A model generated the notes under the pieces. That model was given only the letters and a program-made list of their open reading frames with translations. It was not told the origin of the DNA and made no database searches. The translations under genes and the position numbers were made by a program. From a virus, in the IMG/VR virus record IMGVR_UViG_3300034073_001832, positions 1 to 32,607 of that record: a DNA stretch of 32,607 nucleotides; one strand, given 5' to 3'. Within the stretch, counting starts at the first letter, position 1; the number at the start of each line of letters is the position of its first letter. This document shows, piece after piece, positions 23,321-31,886 of the stretch.

Positions 23321-23617
23321 ATGAGTACATTAGTAGCATTACATGACAAAGTCATCTTGAAAAAGATAGACGCAGAGGACAAGATGATAGGAGGTATTAT
23401 AGTACCAGATACCGGAAAAGAAAAGTCAAATTATTTTGAAGTAGTAGATCATGGAGAAGGAATGTATAATCCTCATATGGGAAACTACTATCCCATGAAA
23501 GTAAAAGTTGGGGATATAGCAGTAGTACCAAAATCAGTAGTAACTCAAATTATAGTAGACCAAGAGGAGTATTATGTTTGTAGAGAAGTAGAAATTCTTT
23601 CAATTATAAAAGATTAA
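23321..23617 (+). CDS. groES: Co-chaperonin GroES
   Basis: The 98-residue protein matches GroES over its length (usual 95-100). It starts with LVALHDKVILKKID, carries the mobile loop EDKMIGGIIVP (about 19-29) that contacts GroEL, and ends with a beta strand (EEYYVCREVEILSII). It forms the heptameric lid on GroEL. The groEL gene begins 3 bases after its stop codon. Spaced Asp and Tyr replace some usual residues around the roof loop (PHMGNYYPMKV), which may form the phage-specific dome. The short A-rich leader has no CIRCE-like repeat. Confidence 0.93.
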   Translation: MSTLVALHDKVILKKIDAEDKMIGGIIVPDTGKEKSNYFEVVDHGEGMYNPHMGNYYPMKVKVGDIAVVPKSVVTQIIVDQEEYYVCREVEILSIIKD

Positions 23618-23620
23618 TAT

Positions 23621-25276
23621 ATGATAAAGACAGAGTTTGGAACAGAGTTAAAGAAAAAGATTCTAAATGGAATTAATAAGATTAACGATAGTGTGTCTTC
23701 TACATTAGGGCCTGCTGGTAGGAATGTGATAATTAGAGACGCTGACGGGTCTATTAAAGTAACTAAAGATGGTGTTACTGTAGCTAAAGCGTTTTCTAAA
23801 TTAGAAGATCCAGTAGAAGACATAGGAGCCCAAATGGTAAAACAAGTATCCATTAAGTCCGCAGATAAAGCAGGAGACGGTACAACAACTTCTACGTTGT
23901 TAGCAGCTGTGATGATTAATGATGGCATGAAAGCTATTACTCAAGGATCAAATGCAGTAGAAGTTAAAAAGGGTATAGACAAAGGCGTATCAAAGGTTGT
24001 AGAGGGTTTAAAATATATTTCTAAAGATATCTCATCAGAGGCACAAATAAAGCAAGTAGCAACAATATCAGCTAACAATGATCCTGAAATAGGAGCGCTT
24101 ATTGCTACAGCTTTAGATAAGGTTGGTACAGACGGTGTAGTAGCTATAGAAGAATCTAAAACAGGAGAAACTAGTTTGGAAGTAGTTGAGGGTATGATGT
24201 TTGAAAGGGGATATAAATCTCCGTACTTTGTTACAGATAATACTACTATGCAAACTGTTTTTGAAAAGCCGCTTATCTTTTTGTACGATGGAAGATTAAG
24301 CAGTACAGCACACGTACTTCCTGTACTACAAGCAGCACATTCTGAAAACCTTCCGCTTTTGATTATTGCAGAAGATGTAGAAAACGAAGCCTTAGCATTA
24401 CTTGTAGTAAACAAAGCTAACAATACAATTAAAGTTTGTGCTGTAAAAGCTCCTGACTTTGGAGACAGGAGAACTGCTATACTAGAAGACATTGCTATTC
24501 TTACTGGAGCAACTGTAGTCTCTCCAACTAAAGGGCACAAGGTAGATAAGATGAAGCCTGATGAATTCAAAGCAATGTTTGGTAAGTCTCGTGTTGTAAA
24601 CATAACAAGTAAAGACACAACTATCATTGATGGAAAAGGAGAGATTGAAAAGATAGAACAGAGGCTCTCTGATTTAAAAGCACAAATAGAAATAGCTAAA
24701 TCTAATTTTGAAGTAGAAAAACTCCAAGAAAGATTGTCAAAGCTTACTGGAGGTGTAGCTATAATTAATGTTGGAGGTTTGAGTGAGGTAGAAATGAGAG
24801 AGAAGAAAGATCGTGTTGATGATGCCTTACACGCAACCAAAGCGGCTTTAGATCAAGGTATTGTGCCTGGAGGTGGTATGGCTTTGATTAACTGTAAAGA
24901 GTTCATTAAAGACGCTTACAACAACTGTGACAACGATGATCAAGAGCTTGGAGTTGGCATAGTAGAGAAGGCTTTGTCTGCTCCATTTAAAAAGATTCTT
25001 TATAATGCCGGAATAGAAAATGTATACGAACTTCTTAGTTTAATCGACAAGAGATGTAAAGATGAGGAAGATAACAAAGAGTGGATCGGATACAATGCTA
25101 AGACTGGTGAAGTAGAAGATTTTCTTTATAGCGGTATTCTTGATCCAACTAAGATCACAAGGACTGCTATAGAAAACGCAGCAAGCGTAGCAGGAACAAT
25201 TCTCACTACAGAATCAACTGTATATTTTGTAGGGGATAATAAGAAAGAAGATATAGATTATAATCAATTCATGTAA
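23621..25276 (+). CDS. groEL: Chaperonin GroEL
   Basis: The 551-residue protein is full-length and keeps the ATPase residues: TLGPAGRNV (28-36), KDGVTVA (49-55), GDGTTT (85-90, catalytic D86), the RVDDALHAT segment and VPGGG near residue 420. The C-terminal end (about 535-551) is acidic and Asn-rich and lacks the usual GGM repeats that project into the cavity. Together with the adjacent groES it should form a complete folding chamber, probably for phage structural proteins too large or too different for the host chaperonin. The ATG at 23621 is 3 bases after groES. Both genes look intact. Confidence 0.96.
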   Translation: MIKTEFGTELKKKILNGINKINDSVSSTLGPAGRNVIIRDADGSIKVTKDGVTVAKAFSKLEDPVEDIGAQMVKQVSIKSADKAGDGTTTSTLLAAVMINDGMKAITQGSNAVEVKKGIDKGVSKVVEGLKYISKDISSEAQIKQVATISANNDPEIGALIATALDKVGTDGVVAIEESKTGETSLEVVEGMMFERGYKSPYFVTDNTTMQTVFEKPLIFLYDGRLSSTAHVLPVLQAAHSENLPLLIIAEDVENEALALLVVNKANNTIKVCAVKAPDFGDRRTAILEDIAILTGATVVSPTKGHKVDKMKPDEFKAMFGKSRVVNITSKDTTIIDGKGEIEKIEQRLSDLKAQIEIAKSNFEVEKLQERLSKLTGGVAIINVGGLSEVEMREKKDRVDDALHATKAALDQGIVPGGGMALINCKEFIKDAYNNCDNDDQELGVGIVEKALSAPFKKILYNAGIENVYELLSLIDKRCKDEEDNKEWIGYNAKTGEVEDFLYSGILDPTKITRTAIENAASVAGTILTTESTVYFVGDNKKEDIDYNQFM

Positions 25277-25285
25277 AAATAAAAT

Positions 25286-25537
25286 ATGCAACAACAAAGT
25301 CCGTTATCGAATATTAGATTTGATCAAACTACAGGAGTGGTTTGTGAGAAGTGTGGAGGAAGTATTTTCTCAGAAGCAATGTATTTACGAAAAGTATCTA
25401 AGTTTTTAGTAGCAACTACTAGCGATAAGGATCAACTTATTCCTGTGCCTACTTTTTATTGTGTGAGTTGTAAACATGTCAATAAAGAGTTTTCTCCTTT
25501 TGGAATTGAAGAAGAATCTAAAAAAGATACAGAATGA
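25286..25537 (+). CDS. Small zinc-ribbon protein of unknown function
   Basis: The 83-residue protein has two CxxC knuckles: C20-E-K-C23 (CEKCGG) and C59-V-S-C62 (CVSCKHVN), separated by about 36 residues that include an LRKVSK segment. This layout fits a zinc ribbon. Similar small proteins occur in marine T4-type phages, to my recollection, but no function is established. It begins 9 bases after groEL and overlaps the next gene by ATGA, so it is probably cotranscribed with the chaperonins. Confidence 0.7.
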   Translation: MQQQSPLSNIRFDQTTGVVCEKCGGSIFSEAMYLRKVSKFLVATTSDKDQLIPVPTFYCVSCKHVNKEFSPFGIEEESKKDTE

Positions 25538-25728
25538 CAATAGAAGAAATAAACGAAGGTATAGAGGCTTGCAACAGAAAGCTAGAGGACTATAGAATAC
25601 AGATAGAAGCTTTATCTAATAGCGATGACCCAGCTAGCGATGATGTACAAGCTCAGTTTAGCTATCTTATGACAGAGATTGGAAAAGTAACAGTAGAACT
25701 AGATAACTATATATCTAAAATTCCATGA
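25534..25728 (+). CDS. Small coiled-coil protein of unknown function
   Basis: The 64-residue protein is mainly two helices with heptad character (about 3-27 and 38-60), separated by a Ser/Asp-rich turn (SNSDDPASDD). It has no membrane segment or cysteine pair. Its start overlaps the zinc-ribbon gene by ATGA, and its end overlaps the nuclease gene by ATGA, so the three genes are coupled. A helper of the nuclease is conceivable from the coupling only. Confidence 0.62.
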   Translation: MTIEEINEGIEACNRKLEDYRIQIEALSNSDDPASDDVQAQFSYLMTEIGKVTVELDNYISKIP

Positions 25729-26675
25729 AAGAAGCGATTGGATTATCAGAAGAGTTAGCACCTAAAATAAGATTAGAGAAAGGAGATGGACAAAAAAACA
25801 TCTCCTTCTCTCAATATTCTGTATATGAATCCTGTCCTTACAGGTGGTATTTAACTTATGGAAAAGGAATGTATCTTTTTTCTGCTAGTATAAATACTGT
25901 CTTTGGAACTGCTATACATGAAGCTCTTCAAACTTACTTAACTATAATGTTTAAAGAGTCTGTTAAAAAAGCAGAAGAGTTTGATGTGCTGGGCTTATTT
26001 GAAAAAAGATTTAGAGAGGAGTACGTAAAAGAGTTAGCTAATAATGATGGAATTCATTTTTCTACTAAAGAAGAGATGTCTGAATTCTTTGAGGACGGAG
26101 TGCAAATAATAGAGCAATTTAAAAAGAAAAGAGCTTCCTATTTCTCCACCAGAGATTACGAGTTGCTTGGGATGGAAATCCCTATACTGGTACAACTAAA
26201 AGAAGATTCAGATAAGTTTTTATTCCAGGGGTTTGTAGACTTTATATATAGAGATAAACTAGAAGGTACAGTTTATATTGAGGACTTTAAAACTTCTACA
26301 AAAGGATGGAGGGATTATGAAAAGAAGGATGAAATAAAACAATCTCAGATTCTACTGTATAAAAATTACTTTGCAAAACAATTTGGAATATCCTCTGATT
26401 CTATAGTACCTAGATTCAGAATATTAAAAAGAAAGCTATATGAAAATGCAGACTTCCCACAATCAAGAATACAAGTTCATGAGCCGGCTAATGGAAAAGC
26501 TAAAGTCCATCAAGCTGTTCAGAAGCTTGTCAATTTCGTTAATGATTGTTATAATGAGGATACTACCCCAAAAGAAAAACAATATGTAAAAAAATCATCT
26601 GGAAATAACTGTAGGTTCTGCCCTTTCAAAGATCGTCCTGATTTATGTGATAAAAAAAATTCTTCTGTTTTATAA
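25725..26675 (+). CDS. PD-(D/E)XK nuclease, RecB/Cas4-like
   Basis: The 316-residue protein has the RecB-type nuclease core: FSQYSVYESCPYRW at the start (C37), GTAIHE (61-66, H65), FQGFVDFIY (D172), YIEDFKTS (D187, K189) and QSQILLY (Q206 or Q208). A late cysteine set C296-x2-C299-x8-C308 with C37 could hold a 4Fe-4S cluster, as in Cas4, AddB and related nucleases. These enzymes degrade or resect DNA ends. In a phage it may process replication or recombination intermediates or destroy host DNA. No CRISPR genes are nearby, so a Cas4 role is unlikely. Confidence 0.85.
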   Translation: MKEAIGLSEELAPKIRLEKGDGQKNISFSQYSVYESCPYRWYLTYGKGMYLFSASINTVFGTAIHEALQTYLTIMFKESVKKAEEFDVLGLFEKRFREEYVKELANNDGIHFSTKEEMSEFFEDGVQIIEQFKKKRASYFSTRDYELLGMEIPILVQLKEDSDKFLFQGFVDFIYRDKLEGTVYIEDFKTSTKGWRDYEKKDEIKQSQILLYKNYFAKQFGISSDSIVPRFRILKRKLYENADFPQSRIQVHEPANGKAKVHQAVQKLVNFVNDCYNEDTTPKEKQYVKKSSGNNCRFCPFKDRPDLCDKKNSSVL

Positions 26676-26695
26676 AGAAATATGTCATTTGTATA

Positions 26696-26703
26696 TATTT
26701 ATA
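26696..26703 (+). promoter_or_regulatory. TATTTATA motif before the RHH gene
   Basis: An exact TATTTATA octamer lies in a 51-base A/T-rich gap, 23 bases before the ATG at 26727. It may begin the transcription unit that includes the ribbon-helix-helix gene and the glycosyltransferase island. Confidence 0.42.
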
Positions 26704-26726
26704 TATGAAATATATAATTAGTTACT

Positions 26727-26927
26727 ATGGTATACAAAGACAAATTAAAGTTAACTAGTGTAAAAATACACAAGGACTTATCAGAAAATTTTAAAGTAGA
26801 AAGTGCGAAGACTGGATTATCTCTTCAAAAATTTGTGAACAGATCTATACATTTATATCTCACAGATTCTGAATTTAAAGTTAAAATGCTGACTTACAAT
26901 CAATTAGCAACAAGCGGAAGTCTATAA
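26727..26927 (+). CDS. Ribbon-helix-helix (CopG/Arc-type) protein
   Basis: The 66-residue protein fits the ribbon-helix-helix fold: a short strand LTSVKIHK (about 9-16), a helix (LSENFKVESAKTG), and a second helix (SLQKFVNRSIHLYL). Such proteins bind DNA as dimers through the paired strands. It is the first gene after the nuclease operon and lies before five glycosyltransferase-like genes, so it may control its own promoter or the island. No operator could be identified. The start at ATG 26727 is the only one that keeps the strand intact. Confidence 0.68.
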   Translation: MVYKDKLKLTSVKIHKDLSENFKVESAKTGLSLQKFVNRSIHLYLTDSEFKVKMLTYNQLATSGSL

Positions 26928-26943
26928 TCCTTAAAAAATCTTA

Positions 26944-28383
26944 ATGAAAGCAGGTTACATAAAAAGAGAAGACAGAAAAAAAATTCTATTCATAGGAGAT
27001 GATATTAGATTTTTTTCAGGTATAGCTACAATATCTAGGGAATTAATTTTAGGTACTGCCCATGCCTTCAACTATGTTTGCGTAGGAGGAGCTATAGAGC
27101 ACCCAGATAAGAATAAAAAAATGGATCTATCCCAATCAACAAACGAGATAGCTAAAATTCCTGACTCGTCTGTTGTATTATATCCTACAAATGGGTATGG
27201 AACTCCTGATTTAATAAGACATTTGATACATTCAGAAAAACCAGATGCCTTAGTTTTTATAACAGACCCAAGATATTATGAGTGGTTATTTAAAATAGAA
27301 CATGAAATAAGGCAATCAGTTCCGATGGTGTATATTAATATTTGGGATTGTGAACCTGCTCCTTTGTATAATAAGAGTTATTATAGATCTTGTGATACAT
27401 TATTATCTATATCAAAACAAACAGAGATACTAAATAAAGTTGTTCTGGGAGAGTATGCTAATGAGAAAATAATACAATATTTTCCTCATGGTATAAATGA
27501 GAATAACTTCTACCCTATTCAAAAAAATACCGAGGAATATGTTAATCTTCTTAATTTTAAAGAAGCTTTGTTTCAAGGAAAACAGTATGATTTTGTTTTG
27601 TTGTTCAACAGTAGAAACATAAGAAGAAAATCTATTCCGGATACTATATTAGCGTTTAGATATTTTCTTGATCAGCTACCAAAAGAAAAAGCAGATAAGT
27701 GTTGTTTAGTCTTACACACTCATAGAGTGGATGATAATGGCACAGACTTGCCAGCAGTAGTAGATCTATTTATGGGCGACAAGAACCATCAGGTAGTGTT
27801 TTCTAATCCAGGAAATGATGTGGCCTATATGAATAGGTTATACAACTCTTGTGACGCTACAATATTACTATCTTCTAATGAAGGTTGGGGATTGTCATTA
27901 ACAGAGAGTTTAATGTGCGGTAAAATGATTATTGCTAACGTTACAGGCGGTATGCAAGATCAAATGAGATTTGAAGATGAGAACGGAGACTGGATTAAAT
28001 TCAGTGAAGACTTCTGCACAAATCATTTAGGAAGGTATAAAAAATGTGGGCAGTGGGCTATACCTGTATTCCCTTGCGGAATAAGCATACAAGGGTCTCC
28101 TCCCACTCCATACATATCTGATGACAGGGTAGACTTTAGAGACGCTGCTAAAGCTATGGAGACTTTATACAATCTTTCTAAAGAAGAAAGAGATGAGAAC
28201 GGTTTTAAAGGAAGAGAGTGGGTTACTTCTGAAGAATCAAAGATGTCAGCTTATCATATGTCACAAACATTTATAAGCACTATAGACAGAACATTTAACG
28301 AGTGGAAACCTAGAAAAAGATATCACGTAATAAAAGTAAAAGACCCAGAAATAAAAACTCTTAAACATTATATATCAATTTAA
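26944..28383 (+). CDS. Glycosyltransferase, GT-B fold (GT4-like)
   Basis: The 479-residue protein begins with a Rossmann strand and Gly-rich loop (ILFIGDDIRFFSGIA, about 14-28) and carries the GT4 donor-site pattern EGWGLSLTESLMCGKMII (about 314-331), in which two Glu lie seven residues apart. LLFNSRNIRRKS (about 219-230) fits the strand and basic loop before the phosphate-binding part. It should transfer a sugar from a nucleotide donor; acceptor unknown. The next gene starts 6 bases downstream and is also GT-B. No membrane segment is visible, so the enzyme is soluble. Confidence 0.82.
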   Translation: MKAGYIKREDRKKILFIGDDIRFFSGIATISRELILGTAHAFNYVCVGGAIEHPDKNKKMDLSQSTNEIAKIPDSSVVLYPTNGYGTPDLIRHLIHSEKPDALVFITDPRYYEWLFKIEHEIRQSVPMVYINIWDCEPAPLYNKSYYRSCDTLLSISKQTEILNKVVLGEYANEKIIQYFPHGINENNFYPIQKNTEEYVNLLNFKEALFQGKQYDFVLLFNSRNIRRKSIPDTILAFRYFLDQLPKEKADKCCLVLHTHRVDDNGTDLPAVVDLFMGDKNHQVVFSNPGNDVAYMNRLYNSCDATILLSSNEGWGLSLTESLMCGKMIIANVTGGMQDQMRFEDENGDWIKFSEDFCTNHLGRYKKCGQWAIPVFPCGISIQGSPPTPYISDDRVDFRDAAKAMETLYNLSKEERDENGFKGREWVTSEESKMSAYHMSQTFISTIDRTFNEWKPRKRYHVIKVKDPEIKTLKHYISI

Positions 28384-28389
28384 TCTGTT

Positions 28390-29661
28390 ATGAATAAACC
28401 TTATTGCGTAGTATCCTGTCCTATAGATATTCTGAGTGGGTATGGAGCACGGTCTAGAGATTTTGTAAAAGCTTTAATAAAATTAAAAGGAGAGGAGTGG
28501 GATATAAAAATACTATCTCAGAGGTGGGGAGAATGCCCTTACGGTGCTTTAGATGAGAATAATCCTGAAGATTTGGATCTTCTTAATAGAATATTAAATC
28601 CTCCGCAACTAAATAAACAACCTGATATATGGTTTCAAATAACTGTCGCTAATGAATTTCAAGCCGTAGGAAAGTATAATATAGGAGTGTCAGCTTTAGT
28701 AGAGACAACAATACTTCCTGGAGAGCTTATAGAAGGTATAAATAGAATGAACCTTACTATAGTTTCCTCTGAGTTTGTAAAACAAGTAGGACTTCAGACT
28801 AGTTTTGAAAAAATAGATCCAAATACAAAACAAAAGCTAGGTATTATAAAAGTAGATAAACCTATAGAAGTATTGTTTGAAGGGGTAGATACTAGAAAGT
28901 ATAAAAGACTAGAAACATCTAGTTTTGATTTATCAAATATAAAAGAAGAGTTTTGTTATCTTACTGTAGGACATTGGCTTCAAGGGGATATGGGAGAGGA
29001 CAGAAAACAAATTACCACTCTTGTTAAATCTTTTTTAGAAGCGTTTAAAGATAAGAAAAACAGACCTGCTCTTATTTTAAAAACTGGAATGGCTGGGTTT
29101 AGTATAATAGAAGAAGAGCATCTCTTAGATAAAATAAACAATATTAGGCGTACAGTTAATGGAGATCTTCCAAACATTTATTTTTTGCATGGAGAACTTA
29201 CAGAAGAAGAGATGAACAATCTTTATAACCACAGTAAGGTAAAATCATTTGTACTATTCGGTAACGAAGGATTTGGTAGACCCTACTTAGAGTTCTCCGC
29301 AGCTTCTAGTAAACCTATAATAGCATCGCCTTTTAGTGGGCACGTTGATTTTTTAAACCCAGAATTTAATATCTTTGTAAAAGGGAGTGTAGACAAACTT
29401 CACGCCTCAGCAGTCAATGCTTTTTTAGTTGCTGATTCTAGTTGGTTCAAAGCATTTCCACGTTCAGTTGAAGAAACTATTGTGGAAGTTTATGAAAATT
29501 ATAACAAGTATGTAGATATGGGAAAAAGACAAGGGCATATATCTAGAACAAAGTTTAGTTTTGATTCTATGGTATTTAAATTAAAAGAAATACTAGATAA
29601 AAATGTTCCTAAAATAAGTGTAGCTCAGCCTATTAATTTACCAAAATTAAAATCATTATGA
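28390..29661 (+). CDS. Glycosyltransferase, GT-B fold
   Basis: The 423-residue protein shows a GT-B pattern: an N-terminal ILSGYGARSRDFVKAL segment (about 14-29), and a donor-site segment GNEGFGRPYLEFSAASSKPIIA (in two halves, about 290-313) with two Glu seven to eight residues apart, followed by GHVDFL. It is related in layout but not clearly similar to the preceding enzyme, so the two are probably separate acquisitions or old duplicates. It overlaps the next small gene by ATGA. Substrates are unknown. Confidence 0.78.
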   Translation: MNKPYCVVSCPIDILSGYGARSRDFVKALIKLKGEEWDIKILSQRWGECPYGALDENNPEDLDLLNRILNPPQLNKQPDIWFQITVANEFQAVGKYNIGVSALVETTILPGELIEGINRMNLTIVSSEFVKQVGLQTSFEKIDPNTKQKLGIIKVDKPIEVLFEGVDTRKYKRLETSSFDLSNIKEEFCYLTVGHWLQGDMGEDRKQITTLVKSFLEAFKDKKNRPALILKTGMAGFSIIEEEHLLDKINNIRRTVNGDLPNIYFLHGELTEEEMNNLYNHSKVKSFVLFGNEGFGRPYLEFSAASSKPIIASPFSGHVDFLNPEFNIFVKGSVDKLHASAVNAFLVADSSWFKAFPRSVEETIVEVYENYNKYVDMGKRQGHISRTKFSFDSMVFKLKEILDKNVPKISVAQPINLPKLKSL

Positions 29662-29888
29662 CATCTCAAGAATTTGTAATGTGGTTAAAAGGATTTACGG
29701 AGGCTTGTAACGATCTTACAGCCACTCCTAAACAATGGGACAGAATAAAAGAAGTACTAGAAAAAGTATCTGATAAAAAAGAAACTGCTCCTATTGGACC
29801 AAGCGGTATAATAACAACAAGTGGGATAACTAGTGTATCAAGATACCCTCTGGGAACAAATATAAATTATACACAATTAATAGATTAG
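29658..29888 (+). CDS. Unknown 76-residue protein
   Basis: The N-terminal half (SQEFVMWLKGFTEA, about 3-16, then TPKQWDRIKEVLEKV, about 23-37) is helical and resembles small phage proteins of unknown role that begin with a WLKGF-type segment. The second half is Gly/Ser/Thr-rich and probably unfolded. It overlaps the preceding glycosyltransferase gene by ATGA and is followed after one base by the next gene, which indicates tight coupling. Confidence 0.62.
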   Translation: MTSQEFVMWLKGFTEACNDLTATPKQWDRIKEVLEKVSDKKETAPIGPSGIITTSGITSVSRYPLGTNINYTQLID

Positions 29889-29889
29889 T

Positions 29890-30333
29890 ATGCAAGATCA
29901 GTTAACAAGTTGTAGAAAATGCGGAAGTCCTTTGTGTTATGAAAGACATGTACAAGGTATAATAAGCTGGGATTGTTTACAGTGCGGGTTTACTACAAAC
30001 ACTTTACTATTAGAAAACACAGAGGGAGCAGCTACGTATGAGTCTATGCTCCCCAACTTGTTTAGAGATATAAAATTTGTAGACAAGGATGGATTTGTAT
30101 GGTTCCCTACAACAGTAACTAAAGAAGGAGTGGGGATAGTTTTCCCAGATGGAACATCAAATCAAGATTGGAAATGGGCATTTGCACCTCACGTAGAAGT
30201 ATTAGAAGAAGAAAAAGAAAGGTTTAAAAAGCCAGACGGATCTTATCACAAGTATAAAACGGATATGAAAAAGGTTCTACACTTTGATAAGGAATATTTT
30301 TCACAAGCTTTAGAAGCAGCTGGATTTTTATAA
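29890..30333 (+). CDS. Unknown protein with N-terminal zinc ribbon
   Basis: The 147-residue protein begins with two CxxC knuckles, C8-x2-C11 and C29-x2-C32, with an extra Cys at 16, typical of a zinc ribbon. The rest is a mixed alpha/beta part with a VDKDGFVWFPTTV segment (about 58-70), W-rich DWKWAFAP (about 96-103) and a charged C-terminal helix. No known enzyme motif is seen. It sits among glycosyltransferase genes; a link to the island is only positional. Confidence 0.62.
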   Translation: MQDQLTSCRKCGSPLCYERHVQGIISWDCLQCGFTTNTLLLENTEGAATYESMLPNLFRDIKFVDKDGFVWFPTTVTKEGVGIVFPDGTSNQDWKWAFAPHVEVLEEEKERFKKPDGSYHKYKTDMKKVLHFDKEYFSQALEAAGFL

Positions 30334-30342
30334 ACAAAAATT

Positions 30343-30966
30343 ATGGTAAGTATATCCTATTGTATAACAACTCACAATGAAGGAGCTGTGTACATAAAAC
30401 CTTTATTAGATAGGCTACTAAAGCATTTACAACCAGAAGATGAAATAATAGTAGTAGATGACTTTTCAGATGAAGCATCTACAGTTAATGTTCTTGAAGA
30501 ATATAGAGATAAAGTTAATCTTTATTTTAATCCTTTGAACAATGACTTTGCTGCGCATAAAAATTTTTCTAAGTCTAAATGTACAAAAGATTATATCTTT
30601 TTTATAGATGCAGATGAAAATGTACATGAGAGTCTTTTAATAACTTTAAAAGAAATTCTTTATAATAATCCTACGATAGAAATGTTCATGGTCCCCAGGA
30701 TTAATATAGTTCAAGGACTTACAGAGCAGCATGTTCAAAAATGGAACTGGAATGTAAATGAAAAAGGATTTGTTAATTATCCAGATCCACAAACTAGAAT
30801 TGTAATTAATAAGGAAGAAATTAAGTGGGAGAATAAAGTCCACGAAAGATTAGTAGGACACTCTAGTCACACTCTATTACCTTTTGAAACAGAGGATTAT
30901 TGTCTTCTTCATATTAAAGATATTAAACGCCAGGAAGCGCAGAATGGCTTCTATGCTACTTTATGA
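30343..30966 (+). CDS. Glycosyltransferase family 2 (GT-A fold)
   Basis: The 207-residue protein starts with ISYCITTHNEG (about 3-13), has EIIVVDDFSDE (about 33-43) and the metal-binding DxD motif as DADE (about 88-91), the classical family 2 layout. A WENKVHERL segment (about 166-174) is also typical of family 2 enzymes acting near the cell surface. At 207 residues it is near the minimal size of the catalytic domain. It overlaps the next gene by ATGA. The acceptor is unknown. Confidence 0.85.
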   Translation: MVSISYCITTHNEGAVYIKPLLDRLLKHLQPEDEIIVVDDFSDEASTVNVLEEYRDKVNLYFNPLNNDFAAHKNFSKSKCTKDYIFFIDADENVHESLLITLKEILYNNPTIEMFMVPRINIVQGLTEQHVQKWNWNVNEKGFVNYPDPQTRIVINKEEIKWENKVHERLVGHSSHTLLPFETEDYCLLHIKDIKRQEAQNGFYATL

Positions 30967-31886
30967 ATATTCTTTTTCATTCTAATCAATTGGGAGTACG
31001 TGGTACCGAAGTGGCTATGTATGATTATGCCCACTATAATGAAACTATATTAGGAAATGTATCTTATATAGTTTCAAATGCTTCAGCAGATTTATCGGCA
31101 CTATCTAAATTTAAAAACAGATTTGGAGACAGAGTTATATTATATAATGACTTTGATGAAGTAGTTAATATGCACAGCTTATCTATAGATGCTGCATATT
31201 TCACCAAAGCTGGGTTTAATGACAGTATGCTATATCCAGGAGCAAAAAATATAGTACACGTTGTTTTTGATTGTTACGAGCCTCACGGAGAAAAATATGT
31301 CGCAATTAGTGAGTGGTTAGGTAACAAATTAAATATAGACTACCTGCCTTACATAGTAACTTTACCTGATGTAAAAGAGGATTTTAGAGAATACATAGGA
31401 GCTTCTAGTACAGATATTATATTTGGAAGACACGGAGGCTTTGATCAATTTGATGTTCCATATTTAGGAGATGTGATAAAAGCAGCTGCTGATAAAGGTA
31501 TTAAGTTTTTTTTGATGAATACCAAGCCTTTTAATTATAACCATCCCAATATAATATATGCAGAGGCTAACACAGATATGAATACTAAAACTGCTTTTAT
31601 AAACACTTGCGATGCAATGTTACACGGCAGGTTAGAGGGAGAATCTTTTGGTTTAGCAATAGGAGAGTTCTTACATCAAAATAAACCTGTAGTAACCAAC
31701 ATACAATGCAGAGATAAAAATCAGATACATGTTTTAAAAAGTAATGGTTTTTATTATTCAAACCCAAATGAGCTTTACACTATTTTAACTTCTTTTGAGA
31801 AAAAAGATTATAATGTTAAAGAGCTAGTAAAAGACTTCAGACCAGAAGTTGTTATGAAAAAATTTAAATCTTTAATAAGTGAATAA
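30963..31886 (+). CDS. Glycosyltransferase-like protein, GT-B type
   Basis: The 307-residue protein begins with a Rossmann strand MNILFHSNQLGVRGTE and contains GRLEGESFGLAIGEFL (about 223-238), a GT-B donor-site pattern with two Glu seven residues apart, followed by NKPVVTN. It is shorter than most GT-B enzymes. It starts inside the stop codon of the family 2 gene and its end overlaps the next gene by 8 bases, so the three are translated together. Confidence 0.75.
   Translation: MNILFHSNQLGVRGTEVAMYDYAHYNETILGNVSYIVSNASADLSALSKFKNRFGDRVILYNDFDEVVNMHSLSIDAAYFTKAGFNDSMLYPGAKNIVHVVFDCYEPHGEKYVAISEWLGNKLNIDYLPYIVTLPDVKEDFREYIGASSTDIIFGRHGGFDQFDVPYLGDVIKAAADKGIKFFLMNTKPFNYNHPNIIYAEANTDMNTKTAFINTCDAMLHGRLEGESFGLAIGEFLHQNKPVVTNIQCRDKNQIHVLKSNGFYYSNPNELYTILTSFEKKDYNVKELVKDFRPEVVMKKFKSLISE

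Noticed and set aside
23941-24840. 299-codon open frame on the minus strand
   Set aside because: It lies entirely inside groEL, which is conserved on the + strand. Its Ser/Leu/Thr-rich translation is typical of antisense shadows of chaperonin genes.
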